Source: Andreprevotia sp. IGB-42
GTDB lineage: Bacteria > Pseudomonadota > Gammaproteobacteria > Burkholderiales > Chitinibacteraceae
Direction of reading: 5' to 3'
Length of the DNA: 64,000 nucleotides
Assembly (NCBI RefSeq): GCF_009848685.1
Contig: NZ_WXTX01000010.1
Span: 62,001 to 126,000 of the forward strand
The position numbers and the translations under genes are program-made. The notes beneath the pieces were generated by a model. It was not told the origin of the DNA and did not search any database. It saw only the letters and a list, made by a program, of their open reading frames with translations. Of the stretch, positions 8,185-17,039 are shown in pieces (within the stretch, counting starts at the first letter, position 1; each line of letters starts with the position of its first letter).

Positions 8185-10157
8185 TGAGCACACCGCGCTA
8201 CGACGAATCAGCAGTTAAAGTCCTCAAGGGTCTCGACCCGGTCCGCCATCGGCCGGGCATGTATACCCGCACCGATAATCCGCTGCATATCTGCCAGGAA
8301 GTGATCGATAACGCCGCCGACGAAGCACTCGGCGGTTTTGCCAAGTCCATCGCCGTCACGCTGTACCGCGACCAGAGCATGAAGGTGGTCGATAACGGCC
8401 GCGGCATCCCGGTGGGCATCCACCCGGAAGAGGGGGTGCCCACCGTGCAGGTGGTGTTCACCCAATTGCACGCCGGTGGCAAATTCGACAAGAAAGACGG
8501 CGGCGCGTATGCGTTCTCCGGCGGCCTGCATGGCGTGGGCGTATCGGTCACCAATGCGTTGTCCACGCTGCTGCAGGTGGAAGTAAAGCGCGATGGCGAC
8601 ATCAGCCGCATCGTATTCGGCGATGGCGAGGTGAAAGAGCCGCTGAGCGTGATCGGCAGCTGCGCCAAGAAAGACACCGGCACCACGGTGACCGTGCGCC
8701 CGGATCCCAAGTACTTCGACGCACCGAACATCCCGCAGGGCGAGCTGGAACACCTGCTCAAATCCAAGGCGGTATTGCTGCCCGGCCTGATCGTTACGCT
8801 GGATGTGGAAGCGGCCACTGGCGAGTTCATCCACAAGGAATGGTGTTACCCGGATGGCCTGACCGGCTACCTGGCCGAGCAGATTGCCGGCTATACGCCG
8901 ATCACGCCCATCCTCACCGGCGAGAAATACATCGACAACATCGATGAGACGTTCTCCAAAGGCGAAGGCTGCGCGTGGGCGTTGAGCTGGACCGAAGACG
9001 GCCTCGTCAACCGCGAATCGTATGTGAACCTGATCCCCACGCCGGCTGGTGGCACGCACGAATCCGGCCTGCGCGATGGCGTGTTCCAGGCGGTGAAGAC
9101 CTTCATCGAATTCCACAGCCTGCTGCCCAAGGGCGTGAAGCTGCTGCCCGAAGACCTGTTCGGCCGCTGCTCGTTCGTGCTCAGCGCCAAGGTCCTCGAT
9201 CCGCAATTCCAGGGCCAGACCAAGGACAAGCTCACCAGCCGCGATGGCCTGAAGCTGGTGTCCACCATGGTGAAATCACCGTTCGAGCTGTGGCTGAACG
9301 AGCATGTGGAGCTGGGCAAGAAGCTGGCCGAGCTGGCGATCCGCGCCGCGCAATCGCGGCAGAAGAACGCCACCAAGGTGGAAAAGAAAAAGTCCTCCGG
9401 CGTGGCGGTGCTGCCGGGCAAGCTCACCGATTGCGCCAGCGACGAAGGCGAGCGTTGCGAGCTGTTCCTGGTGGAAGGCGATTCCGCCGGCGGCTCGGCC
9501 AAGATGGGCCGCGACAAGGATTTCCAGGCCATCCTGCCGCTGCGCGGCAAGGTACTCAATACTTGGGAAGTGGACAAGGACCAGATTTTTGCCAACAACG
9601 AGGTGCACGACATTGCCGTGGCACTCGGGGTTGATCCGCACGGCCCCAACGACACGCCGGATCTGTCCGGCCTGCGCTACGGCAAGCTCATCATCATGTC
9701 CGATGCGGACGTCGATGGCTCGCACATCCAGGTGTTGTTGCTGACGCTGTTCTACCGGCATTTCCCCGGCCTGATCAAGCACGGCCACGTTTACGTGGCG
9801 CAACCGCCGCTGTTCCGCGTCGATGTGTCCGGCAGCGGCAAGAACAAGCCACCACGCAAGTTCTACGCGCTGGATGAAGGCGAGCTGACCGCCATCCTCG
9901 ACAAGCTGCGCGCCGAGAAAATCCGCGAAGGCGCCTGGAGCATTTCGCGCTTCAAGGGCCTGGGGGAAATGAACGCCGAGCAGTTGTTCGAAACCACCAT
10001 GAACCCGGATACCCGCCGCGTGCTGCGCGTGGGCGTGCCGGACGACGTCACTACCAACACGCGCGAGCTGATGAACATGCTGATGGGCAAGGGCGAAGCC
10101 AGCAGCCGCCGCGCTTGGCTGGAGGCGCGCGGCAACGAAGTCGAGGCCGACCTGTGA
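8184..10157 (+). CDS. parE: DNA topoisomerase IV subunit B
   Basis: A 657-residue type IIA topoisomerase ATPase subunit; with ParC it decatenates daughter chromosomes. GHKL ATPase elements: catalytic E39 in QEVIDNAADEA, DNGRGIP at 70-76, GGLHGVG at 113-119. The transducer domain follows, then TOPRIM with EGDSAGG (431-437) and DADVDG (507-512). The short length and the lack of the GyrB insert favour ParE over GyrB. The start is set by homology (MSTPRYDESAVKVLKGLDPV) and by parS site 1 directly upstream; no Shine-Dalgarno sequence is visible there. It overlaps the next gene by 4 bases (GTGA). Confidence 0.96.
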   Translation: MSTPRYDESAVKVLKGLDPVRHRPGMYTRTDNPLHICQEVIDNAADEALGGFAKSIAVTLYRDQSMKVVDNGRGIPVGIHPEEGVPTVQVVFTQLHAGGKFDKKDGGAYAFSGGLHGVGVSVTNALSTLLQVEVKRDGDISRIVFGDGEVKEPLSVIGSCAKKDTGTTVTVRPDPKYFDAPNIPQGELEHLLKSKAVLLPGLIVTLDVEAATGEFIHKEWCYPDGLTGYLAEQIAGYTPITPILTGEKYIDNIDETFSKGEGCAWALSWTEDGLVNRESYVNLIPTPAGGTHESGLRDGVFQAVKTFIEFHSLLPKGVKLLPEDLFGRCSFVLSAKVLDPQFQGQTKDKLTSRDGLKLVSTMVKSPFELWLNEHVELGKKLAELAIRAAQSRQKNATKVEKKKSSGVAVLPGKLTDCASDEGERCELFLVEGDSAGGSAKMGRDKDFQAILPLRGKVLNTWEVDKDQIFANNEVHDIAVALGVDPHGPNDTPDLSGLRYGKLIIMSDADVDGSHIQVLLLTLFYRHFPGLIKHGHVYVAQPPLFRVDVSGSGKNKPPRKFYALDEGELTAILDKLRAEKIREGAWSISRFKGLGEMNAEQLFETTMNPDTRRVLRVGVPDDVTTNTRELMNMLMGKGEASSRRAWLEARGNEVEADL

Positions 10158-11629
10158 GCGCGGAAGCCATCAAGCAGCTGAAGCTGTTCTGGGATTGCGG
10201 CTATCCGGTGGTACTGGCGGAAACCACGCAGGAGCTGGCCACGCTCAAGCTGGTGGAGCAGTTTGCCAACCTGGAGCGGCTGAATTGCCACGTGTGGAGC
10301 GCCGCCGACGGCTTGCGCCAGGGCAATGGCGGTGCCAGCGATTACGATACGCAGCCGCTGGATGCCGCGTTGAGCCACATCGACAGCACGCCGCGTGGCG
10401 GCGTGTACATCTTCCTCGATCCGCACCCTTATCTGGATAACGCGGTGACCTTGCGGCGGCTGCGCGAAGTGGCGCAGGAGCACGAGCGTACCGAGCGCAT
10501 GCTGGTGCTGATCGCGCCCAAGCTGGATCTGCCGCCGGAGTTGACCGTGCTGGCCGCGCATTTCAGTGCGCCGGTAGCCGATGGCGCTGCCATCAGGAAA
10601 ATCATTTCCGACGAAGCGCTGCTGTACCAGCGCGACCATGGCAGCGCGCCGCGCGCCGACGAAGCGGTCTACCAGCTGATGGTGCAATACCTGGCCGGCA
10701 CGCCGGCCGATGTCGCGCGCCGGCTGATCCGCCAGGCATTGCGCAACGACGGCATGCTCACGCGGGATGACCTGGCGCCCATCCTCAAGCAGAAGCAGCA
10801 GATCGTCGGCCAGAATTGCCTGCAGTTCGAGTTTCCGGATAGCCGGCTCGATGAGCTGGGTGGCTTCCTCAATCTGAAGCGCTGGCTGTCGCTGCGCCGC
10901 AACGCCTTCCTGCAGCCGCTGGAGGGCATGGAAGCGCCCAAGGGGCTGTTGCTGCTGGGCGTGCAGGGCAGCGGCAAGAGCCTGGCCGCCAAGGCCGTAG
11001 CAGGCAGCTGGGGCTTGCCGCTGTTGCGGCTGGATTTTGGCGCGCTGTACGACAAATTCCATGGCGAAACCGAGCGCAACCTGCGCCAGGCACTGGCTAC
11101 CGCCGAACACATGGCGCCGTGCGTGCTGTGGATCGACGAGATCGAAAAGGGCCTCGCCGGCGACTCGGGCGGCGAGAGCGATGGCGGCGTATCACGCCGC
11201 GTGCTGGGCACCTTGCTCACGTGGATGAACGAGCGCAAGGCATCCGCCTTCGTGGTGGCCACCGCCAACGACGTGGGTGTACTGCCGCCGGAACTGCTGC
11301 GCCGCGGCCGCTTCGACGAAATCTTCTTTGTCGATCTGCCGGACGATGCCGCACGCGCGGCGATCTTCCGCAGCCATCTGGCGCGGCGCAAGCATGACCT
11401 GGCCAGCTTTGACCAGGCGGCGTTGCTGGCCAGCAGCATGGGGTTCTCCGGCGCGGAAATCGAAGCTGCGGTGCGCACCGCGCTGATCGAGGCGCACGCA
11501 GCATCGCGCAAACTGGCGCAGGCCGACCTGATCGTAGCGTTGCAGAACACCCGGCCGCTGTCGATATTGCGGGCTGAAGACCTGGCCGCACTGCGCGCAT
11601 GGGCCAGCGAGCGCACGATCCCGGTTTAA
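10154..11629 (+). CDS. Ycf46-like AAA+ ATPase coupled to parE
   Basis: A 491-residue protein starting at the GTG inside the GTGA overlap with the parE stop. The N-terminal ~220 residues are the non-catalytic domain seen in Ycf46-type proteins; the C-terminal AAA+ module has Walker A GVQGSGKS (269-276), Walker B WIDEIEK (326-332) and an arginine-finger-like RRGRFDE. The closest family I can name is the cyanobacterial/plastid Ycf46 ATPase, whose role is poorly defined. Tight coupling to topoisomerase IV suggests co-expression, possibly a link to DNA metabolism or segregation, but that is inference. No signal or membrane segment. Confidence 0.85.
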   Translation: MSAEAIKQLKLFWDCGYPVVLAETTQELATLKLVEQFANLERLNCHVWSAADGLRQGNGGASDYDTQPLDAALSHIDSTPRGGVYIFLDPHPYLDNAVTLRRLREVAQEHERTERMLVLIAPKLDLPPELTVLAAHFSAPVADGAAIRKIISDEALLYQRDHGSAPRADEAVYQLMVQYLAGTPADVARRLIRQALRNDGMLTRDDLAPILKQKQQIVGQNCLQFEFPDSRLDELGGFLNLKRWLSLRRNAFLQPLEGMEAPKGLLLLGVQGSGKSLAAKAVAGSWGLPLLRLDFGALYDKFHGETERNLRQALATAEHMAPCVLWIDEIEKGLAGDSGGESDGGVSRRVLGTLLTWMNERKASAFVVATANDVGVLPPELLRRGRFDEIFFVDLPDDAARAAIFRSHLARRKHDLASFDQAALLASSMGFSGAEIEAAVRTALIEAHAASRKLAQADLIVALQNTRPLSILRAEDLAALRAWASERTIPV

Positions 11630-11927
11630 GCACCGACAACAAAACCCTGTGGCGGCCGTTTTGCGCAGACGGCGAGCCGGGGGCGCCGAGCCGGGGGCCA
11701 AGCATCACTGGCCGTACATGTTGCACTGCCTGCGTGTCGCATGCCTCGTCGGCCACGCCTCGCCGGCCGCGCCTTGCCAGCTGCATTTCATCGGGTAGCG
11801 GCCCCGGGTATCGGGCAGCCTTGGCTTGGCAATGTGATTCCAGAACAAGCCGGTTGCGAAGGACGAACATTCCGGCTGATTACGCAAAAAGAGTATATTA
11901 GGCAAAACCAATATTCTCTGAGCCATC
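11630..11927. other. Intergenic stretch with dispersed GC-rich repeat copy A
   Basis: About 298 bases without a convincing gene. The first ~120 bases carry the GC-rich repeat that recurs at 46.57-46.71 kb. The end (11880-11927) is AT-rich (AAAAAGAGTATATTAGGC) and probably holds the promoter of the downstream kinase-like gene. Confidence 0.6.
11676..11751 (+). repeat. Dispersed repeat, copy A
   Basis: Shares a 23-base identical core (11676-11698) with 46630-46652, plus the later blocks TCACTGGCCG-like and GCCTGCGTGTCGCATGCCTC (the other copy has 2 differences) in the same order. Both copies are preceded by ACAAAACCCTG and lie in intergenic space on the same strand. It could be a non-autonomous repeat element or a remnant of a shared sequence. 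Confidence 0.75.
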
Positions 11928-12833
11928 ATGCCGGAACTTGATCCACCCATACTCGACTGGTTGCGCCAGCGCTCGCTTGCCTGGTTTGGCGAGGCCCCCG
12001 TGGTGCAACAAGTATTCAACGGCTTCTATGGCCAGGTGTGCGTGCTGCGGCTGGCCAATGGCGAACAGCGCGTGGTCAAGCGCTTCCGCACTGCCGGGCT
12101 GGCCGAGCGTGAAGCGCGCGCCACCCGGCTGCTGCGGCAGATGACACCGGCAGCCATCGTGGTGCCGGAGATCCTGCGCTTCGAAACCGTGGCGGAAGGC
12201 GGCTGGGATGCGTTCGTGATGAGCTTTGTGGCCGGCGTGAATTCATCCGAAACCCCGCTGGAACACGCGGATGCGCTGGCGGAGGAAATCGTCACGCTGC
12301 AGCGCCACTGGCATGCGCAGCGGGGCAGCGGCTTCGAAGACCTGGATGGCCGCAGCTACCCCAACTTTGCGGCCAGCTACCGTGCCTACTTGCAGCCGCG
12401 TTGCGCATTCCTCGAACACGCGGATGGCTTCAGCGCCGGCCTGAAAACCGCGCTTTTCGCCACACTGGATGATCTGGATACATTGCTGGCACCGCTGGCC
12501 AATGATCCGCCCAGCTTTATCCACGATGACGGCCATGCCGGCAATTATCTGGTCGACCCGGCTACGTGGCGGCTGGTGGCGGTGATCGACCCGGCTGCAG
12601 CACGCTTCTCGCATCGCGAGCTCGATCTCTTCCACCTGCCCGATGCCCGAGCCGATTTCCGCCTGCTGGAGCGCTACCAGGCGCAAACCACCATGCCGGA
12701 AGGCTGGCCACTGCGGCGCTGGGTATTCAGCATCTGGGACGATATCAAGCACGCCGAATTCACCGGCTGGCGCGATACCGCGTGGTTTGAAAAGAAACTG
12801 GCGGAGTTTGCCGCGGTGCGCGTCAGCGCCTGA
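11928..12833 (+). CDS. Phosphotransferase-fold (APH/fructosamine-kinase-like) protein
   Basis: A 301-residue protein of the aminoglycoside phosphotransferase fold. Visible elements: glycine-rich-loop region FNGFYGQVCVLR, lysine in VVKRF (K51), catalytic HDDGHAGN at 199-206 (HxDxxxxN) and the metal-binding Asp in VIDP (221). The substrate cannot be deduced; relatives phosphorylate sugars, fructosamines, choline or antibiotics. The upstream AT-rich stretch suggests its own promoter. Convergent with the chemoreceptor gene at 12880. Confidence 0.83.
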   Translation: MPELDPPILDWLRQRSLAWFGEAPVVQQVFNGFYGQVCVLRLANGEQRVVKRFRTAGLAEREARATRLLRQMTPAAIVVPEILRFETVAEGGWDAFVMSFVAGVNSSETPLEHADALAEEIVTLQRHWHAQRGSGFEDLDGRSYPNFAASYRAYLQPRCAFLEHADGFSAGLKTALFATLDDLDTLLAPLANDPPSFIHDDGHAGNYLVDPATWRLVAVIDPAAARFSHRELDLFHLPDARADFRLLERYQAQTTMPEGWPLRRWVFSIWDDIKHAEFTGWRDTAWFEKKLAEFAAVRVSA

Positions 12834-12879
12834 GCCGGATGGCGCATGCGGGGCGCATTGCCCGCAATCACGTCAATGA

Positions 12880-13992
12880 TCAGTCTGCGGCCAGCTCACG
12901 CGCCAGATCATCCAGCGCCGCCAGCGCAGACTGGCTGGCGCTTTCCATCTGCCGCGCCGCAGCGGTTGCTTCATCCAGCGCCTTAGCATCGAAGGCGCGT
13001 ATCGCCTGTGCACCCGCTTGGCTGGTGCTTTGCAAGGCCTTGCCCAGGTTGCCGTAGCTGCGCAACTTCGCGGTGCGCGCCTTGATGGCCGGGTCAGCCA
13101 GCCACTGCGCCAGCTCGCCTTGTGCCAGTACCGTCAGCGCCGCTTCGGCATCCAAATCACCGCTGCCGAACAGCCGCACATACACGCGCGCCTTGTAGCG
13201 CTGCAATGCCAGCTTGGCCAGTTCCAGCATCTGCGTGTCGCCGTGGCGGCTGATGCGCGCGGCCAATTCTGCTGCGCTGTTGCCGGCATCGCGCATGCTG
13301 CTGGCAGCAGCCACGCCTTGCTGGCCGTGCTCATCCGCAGCCACGCTCAGTGCCTGCATGGTGCTGCGCGCAGCCTGCGTGCCATCGTGGATGGCAGTGA
13401 CAATCACCGCGATTTCACCCGCTGCGCTATTGGTGTTCTCGGCCAGCTTGCGTACTTCATCGGCCACCACGGCGAAGCCACGACCCGCCTCGCCGGCGCG
13501 CGCCGCCTCGATCGCCGCATTGAGTGCCAGCAGGTTGGTCTGCTTGGCAATGCCCTGGATCAATTGCACGAAATTGACGATCTCGCCAGAACGGCGGTCA
13601 AGTTCATCGATCGCATATGCGGATGCCTGTGCAGTTTGCCCCAACGCAATCAGCTGGTCTGCCAGTGCACCTGCTTCCTGGCTACTGGCTTCGGCCTGTG
13701 CCGCGGCACGCTGTGCGGCGGCGTTTTCATCGGCAAATGCGCTGTTGACCACCACCGCGCTGCGCTCGATCTGCGCGAAGGTCGCGTCGAAACCGGCCAG
13801 TTGCGCAAACAGCTCGCGGTATTGGCCGTTGACGGTAAGCAGGTGTGCGTTGAGCTGCCGGTCCAGCAGTTCAAGAAAGTGCGTATCACGGTCGTGCCTG
13901 GCCACCAGCGCCTGCAGGCGGCCGTTCTCGTCCTGCAGTTCGCGCAGCTGTGCTTCCAGCGTGGGGCGATGATGATCATGATTGCGCGGCAC
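12880..13992 (-). CDS. Soluble methyl-accepting chemotaxis-type protein
   Basis: A 370-residue chemoreceptor signalling protein without a membrane segment. Residues 1-85 are predicted coiled coil ([19 protein letters not shown]), and residues 148-187 hold the highly conserved hairpin tip ([20 protein letters not shown] ... [16 protein letters not shown]) that contacts CheA/CheW. The remaining ~180 residues are helical. The frame is open upstream for another 182 codons over the opposite gene, but the GTG at 13992 has GGAGG 7 bases away and is the likely start. No CheR-binding pentapeptide tail is present. It probably forms a cytosolic array or feeds a non-flagellar pathway such as pilus control; the signal sensed is unknown. 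Confidence 0.86.
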   Translation of the reverse strand: MPRNHDHHRPTLEAQLRELQDENGRLQALVARHDRDTHFLELLDRQLNAHLLTVNGQYRELFAQLAGFDATFAQIERSAVVVNSAFADENAAAQRAAAQAEASSQEAGALADQLIALGQTAQASAYAIDELDRRSGEIVNFVQLIQGIAKQTNLLALNAAIEAARAGEAGRGFAVVADEVRKLAENTNSAAGEIAVIVTAIHDGTQAARSTMQALSVAADEHGQQGVAAASSMRDAGNSAAELAARISRHGDTQMLELAKLALQRYKARVYVRLFGSGDLDAEAALTVLAQGELAQWLADPAIKARTAKLRSYGNLGKALQSTSQAGAQAIRAFDAKALDEATAAARQMESASQSALAALDDLARELAAD

Positions 13993-14085
13993 GCAATTCC
14001 TCCGTTCCGCAGCATTGACGCTGCCGGTTTTTCTGCGTGTCAGTATAGTGGATGCTTGTTCATTCTTGCGCAGTGGAAATCCGCG

Positions 14086-14631
14086 ATGACCGAGTTTATG
14101 CCGCGTCTCTACCTTGCCGGCCCGGGCGTGTTCCGCAGTGATGCGCTGGCCTGGGGGCAACGGCTGCAGGCGGCATGCCGGGCCGTTGGCTGGCACGGCC
14201 TTTATCCGCTCGATAGTACGGTGCCGGCGCTGGACAAGCCTGCGCAACGCCGCTGGATCTTTGCCGCCAATTGCCGGCTGATCAGCGATGCGGATGCGGT
14301 GTTCGCCGACATGCGTGCGTTCCGCAGCGGCAGCGAGCCCGATAGCGGTACCGCGTTCGAGGCAGGCTATGCGCACGCGCTGGGCAAGCCGGTTTACCTG
14401 TGGCTGCCGGCCGCGCTGGCCGGCATCGATATGCGCCGCCGCATCGGCAGTCATGTGGATGCCGCAGGCTACGCGGTAGAGGATTTTGCCGCGCCGCTCA
14501 ACCTGATGCTGTGGGAGGCTGCCAGCGGCATCATCCATGCCGATGAGCCCGAAACCGCGTTGATGGAACTGGATAAGGTTTCACGTGAAACACGCAGCTC
14601 GCTACAATCTGCGCCTAAGCAATCAAAGTGA
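14086..14631 (+). CDS. Nucleoside 2-deoxyribosyltransferase-family protein
   Basis: A 181-residue protein. LYLAGPGVF (residues 8-16) and [18 protein letters not shown] (86-103, candidate catalytic Glu92) are the family signatures; these enzymes exchange the base of 2'-deoxyribonucleosides or cleave the N-glycosidic bond. The start is the ATG at 14086; 14098 is an alternative. The last ~20 residues ([21 protein letters not shown]) lie beyond the fold core and are encoded by DNA that contains parS site 2. Its stop overlaps the GTG upstream of parC (GTGA), so it is probably co-transcribed with parC. Confidence 0.82.
   Translation: MTEFMPRLYLAGPGVFRSDALAWGQRLQAACRAVGWHGLYPLDSTVPALDKPAQRRWIFAANCRLISDADAVFADMRAFRSGSEPDSGTAFEAGYAHALGKPVYLWLPAALAGIDMRRRIGSHVDAAGYAVEDFAAPLNLMLWEAASGIIHADEPETALMELDKVSRETRSSLQSAPKQSK
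14577..14592. other. parS site 2, inside the 3' end of the deoxyribosyltransferase gene
   Basis: GGTTTCACGTGAAACA differs from the parS consensus only at the first position, with a perfect 14-base palindrome. It is read through as codons for Lys-Val-Ser-Arg-Glu-Thr. Confidence 0.9.
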
Positions 14632-14636
14632 TCACC

Positions 14637-17039
14637 ATGAGCCAAGATCAAGACCTGCTCGACCCTGTATTGAATGAAGACCCCAACGCCGAAGAAGCCG
14701 CTCCAGAGCCCGCCAGCGGGCAGGGTAGCGGTGGTGGCCGCTTCATCGCCGCGCAGGCATCCGCCACTGCGCCGGACGATGGCGAATCGGTACAGCTGGG
14801 CTTGTATGCAGAGAAGAGCTATCTGGAATATGCAATGAGCGTGGTGAAGAGCCGCGCATTGCCACAGGTGGAAGACGGCCAGAAGCCGGTGCAGCGCCGT
14901 GTGCTGTTCACCATGCATGAGCTGGGCCTCGTCGCTGCCGCCAAGCCGGTGAAGTCCGCGCGTATCGTTGGTGAGGTGCTGGGTAAGTATCACCCGCATG
15001 GTGACCAGTCTGCGTATGACGCGCTGGTGCGTATCGCCCAGGATTTCTCGCTGCGCTATCCGCTGATCGATGGCCAGGGCAACTTTGGCAGCCGCGATGG
15101 CGATGGCGCAGCGGCAATGCGCTACACCGAAGCGCGGTTGACGCCGATTGCCGAGCTGCTGCTGTCCGAGCTGAAAATGGGCACTGCAGACTTTGTGCCC
15201 AACTACGATGGCGCGTTCGAAGAACCGGTGCTGCTGCCGGCGCGTTTGCCCATGCTGCTGCTCAACGGCGCATCCGGCATTGCAGTGGGCATGGCCACCG
15301 AAATGCCGTCGCACAACCTGGGTGAAGTGGCCGATGCCACGGTGGCATTGATCAAGAACCCGGATCTGGATCTCGCCGGCATCCTTGAATACATCAAGGG
15401 GCCGGATTTGCCGGGCGGCGGCCAGATCATCTCGTCGCGCCGCGATATCCAGGCCGCGTACGAGAATGGCCGCGGCAGCCTGAAAGTACGTGCCCGCTGG
15501 GAGAAGGAAGATCTGGCACGCGGCCAGTGGCAGATCGTGGTGACCGAGTTGCCGCAGGGTGCCTCTTCGCAGCGCGTACTGGAAGAGATCGAAGAGCTGA
15601 CCAACCCCAAGGTCAAGAAAGGCAAGAAGGCGCTCACGCAGGAACAGCAGCAAACCAAACAGCTGGTCCTGTCGATGCTGGACCGTGTACGCGATGAATC
15701 CGGCCGCGAACAGGCAGTGCGGCTGGTGTTCGAGCCCAAGTCATCACGGCAAAGCCCAGACGAGCTGATGAATCTGTTGCTGGCGCATACCTCGCTGGAA
15801 ACAGGTCTGTCGCTCAACTTCGTCACTATCGGCCGCGACGGCCGGCCAGGGCAGAAGTCGCTGAAGAACCTGCTGGCGGAGTGGATTTCCTTCCGCTTCG
15901 ATACCGTCACGCGCCGTACCGAACACCGGCTGGGGCAGGTGAACGACCGCATCCATATCCTGGAAGGCCGGCATATCGTCTTCCTGAATATCGATGAAGT
16001 AATCCGCATCATCCGCGAAAGCGACGAGCCCAAGCCGGCGCTGATTGCCCGCTTCAACCTGAGTGACCGGCAGGCGGAAGACATCCTGGAAATACGCCTG
16101 CGCCAATTGGCACGGCTGGAAGGCATCAAGATCGAGCAGGAGCTGGCCGAGCTGCGTGGCGAAAAAGGCGAGCTGGAAAACCTGCTCGCCAACCGCCTGG
16201 CAATGCAGAAGCTGATCATCAAGGAAATCGAAGCAGACCGGAAAAAGTTTGCCGATCCGCGCCGCACGCTGATTGAGGAAGCCGAGCGTGCATCGCTGGA
16301 AGTGGCGGTGGTGGACGAGCCCACCACACTGATCCTGTCCGAAAAGGGTTGGCTGCGCGCTCGCCAGGGCCACGGCATCGATATACAGAACCTGGCATTC
16401 AAGGATGGTGATGCGCTGCATTCCGCCATCGAATGCCGCACCGTGGATAACCTGGCGCTGGTGGGCAGCGACGGTCGCGTATACACCATCCAGGCGGCCG
16501 TGGTGCCGGGTGGGCGTGGCGATGGCGTGCCGGTGACCACGTTGGTAGAGCTGGTAGCCAAGACGCGCATCGTACAGATGCTGACCGGGCAGGGCAGTGA
16601 CAAGCTGGTGATCGCCAACACCGCCGGTTACGGCTTTGTGTGCCAGTTCGATAACCTGCTGTCGCGCCAGAAGGCCGGCAAGGCATTCATCACCGTCGAA
16701 GAAGGTGAATCGCTGCTGCGCATCTCCAGCTTTGTTCCACGTGAAACATCGCTGGTGGCGTGTCTTTCCAAGGCCGGCAAGCTGCACTTGTTCCCGTTGG
16801 CAGAATTCAAGCAGCTGGCGGGCGGTGGCAAGGGCGTGCAAACCATGGCGCTGGACGACAAGGACGTGCTGGCTGCCATTACCGTGTGCGATGGCGAAAC
16901 CCTGCGCCTGACGGGTACCGGCCGCGGCGGCAAAGCCACCGAGCTGAAGCTGGATGCCAACGAGATGGCGCCGTATGTGGGCAAGCGCGCACGCAAGGGT
17001 AAGCCGATCAACGCCGGCCTCAAGTTCCCGGGCTTCTGA
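14637..17039 (+). CDS. parC: DNA topoisomerase IV subunit A
   Basis: An 800-residue DNA cleavage/rejoining subunit. The active-site tyrosine is Y163 in [10 protein letters not shown]; the quinolone-resistance region reads [13 protein letters not shown] (118-130). Residues 1-50 are a variable acidic leader. The C-terminal beta-pinwheel domain is short, as in ParC rather than GyrA, and no canonical GyrA box was seen. A GTG at 14628 is in frame, but ATG 14637 ([11 protein letters not shown]) is chosen; neither has a strong ribosome site. Codons 700-704 (Val-Pro-Arg-Glu-Thr) lie within parS site 3. The stop overlaps the next start by 1 base (TGATG). Confidence 0.95.
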   Translation: MSQDQDLLDPVLNEDPNAEEAAPEPASGQGSGGGRFIAAQASATAPDDGESVQLGLYAEKSYLEYAMSVVKSRALPQVEDGQKPVQRRVLFTMHELGLVAAAKPVKSARIVGEVLGKYHPHGDQSAYDALVRIAQDFSLRYPLIDGQGNFGSRDGDGAAAMRYTEARLTPIAELLLSELKMGTADFVPNYDGAFEEPVLLPARLPMLLLNGASGIAVGMATEMPSHNLGEVADATVALIKNPDLDLAGILEYIKGPDLPGGGQIISSRRDIQAAYENGRGSLKVRARWEKEDLARGQWQIVVTELPQGASSQRVLEEIEELTNPKVKKGKKALTQEQQQTKQLVLSMLDRVRDESGREQAVRLVFEPKSSRQSPDELMNLLLAHTSLETGLSLNFVTIGRDGRPGQKSLKNLLAEWISFRFDTVTRRTEHRLGQVNDRIHILEGRHIVFLNIDEVIRIIRESDEPKPALIARFNLSDRQAEDILEIRLRQLARLEGIKIEQELAELRGEKGELENLLANRLAMQKLIIKEIEADRKKFADPRRTLIEEAERASLEVAVVDEPTTLILSEKGWLRARQGHGIDIQNLAFKDGDALHSAIECRTVDNLALVGSDGRVYTIQAAVVPGGRGDGVPVTTLVELVAKTRIVQMLTGQGSDKLVIANTAGYGFVCQFDNLLSRQKAGKAFITVEEGESLLRISSFVPRETSLVACLSKAGKLHLFPLAEFKQLAGGGKGVQTMALDDKDVLAAITVCDGETLRLTGTGRGGKATELKLDANEMAPYVGKRARKGKPINAGLKFPGF
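16733..16748. other. parS site 3, inside the parC coding sequence
   Basis: TGTTCCACGTGAAACA is a full match to the chromosomal parS consensus TGTTNCACGTGAAACA. It lies in the C-terminal domain coding part of parC and is translated as Phe-Val-Pro-Arg-Glu-Thr. Confidence 0.92.
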
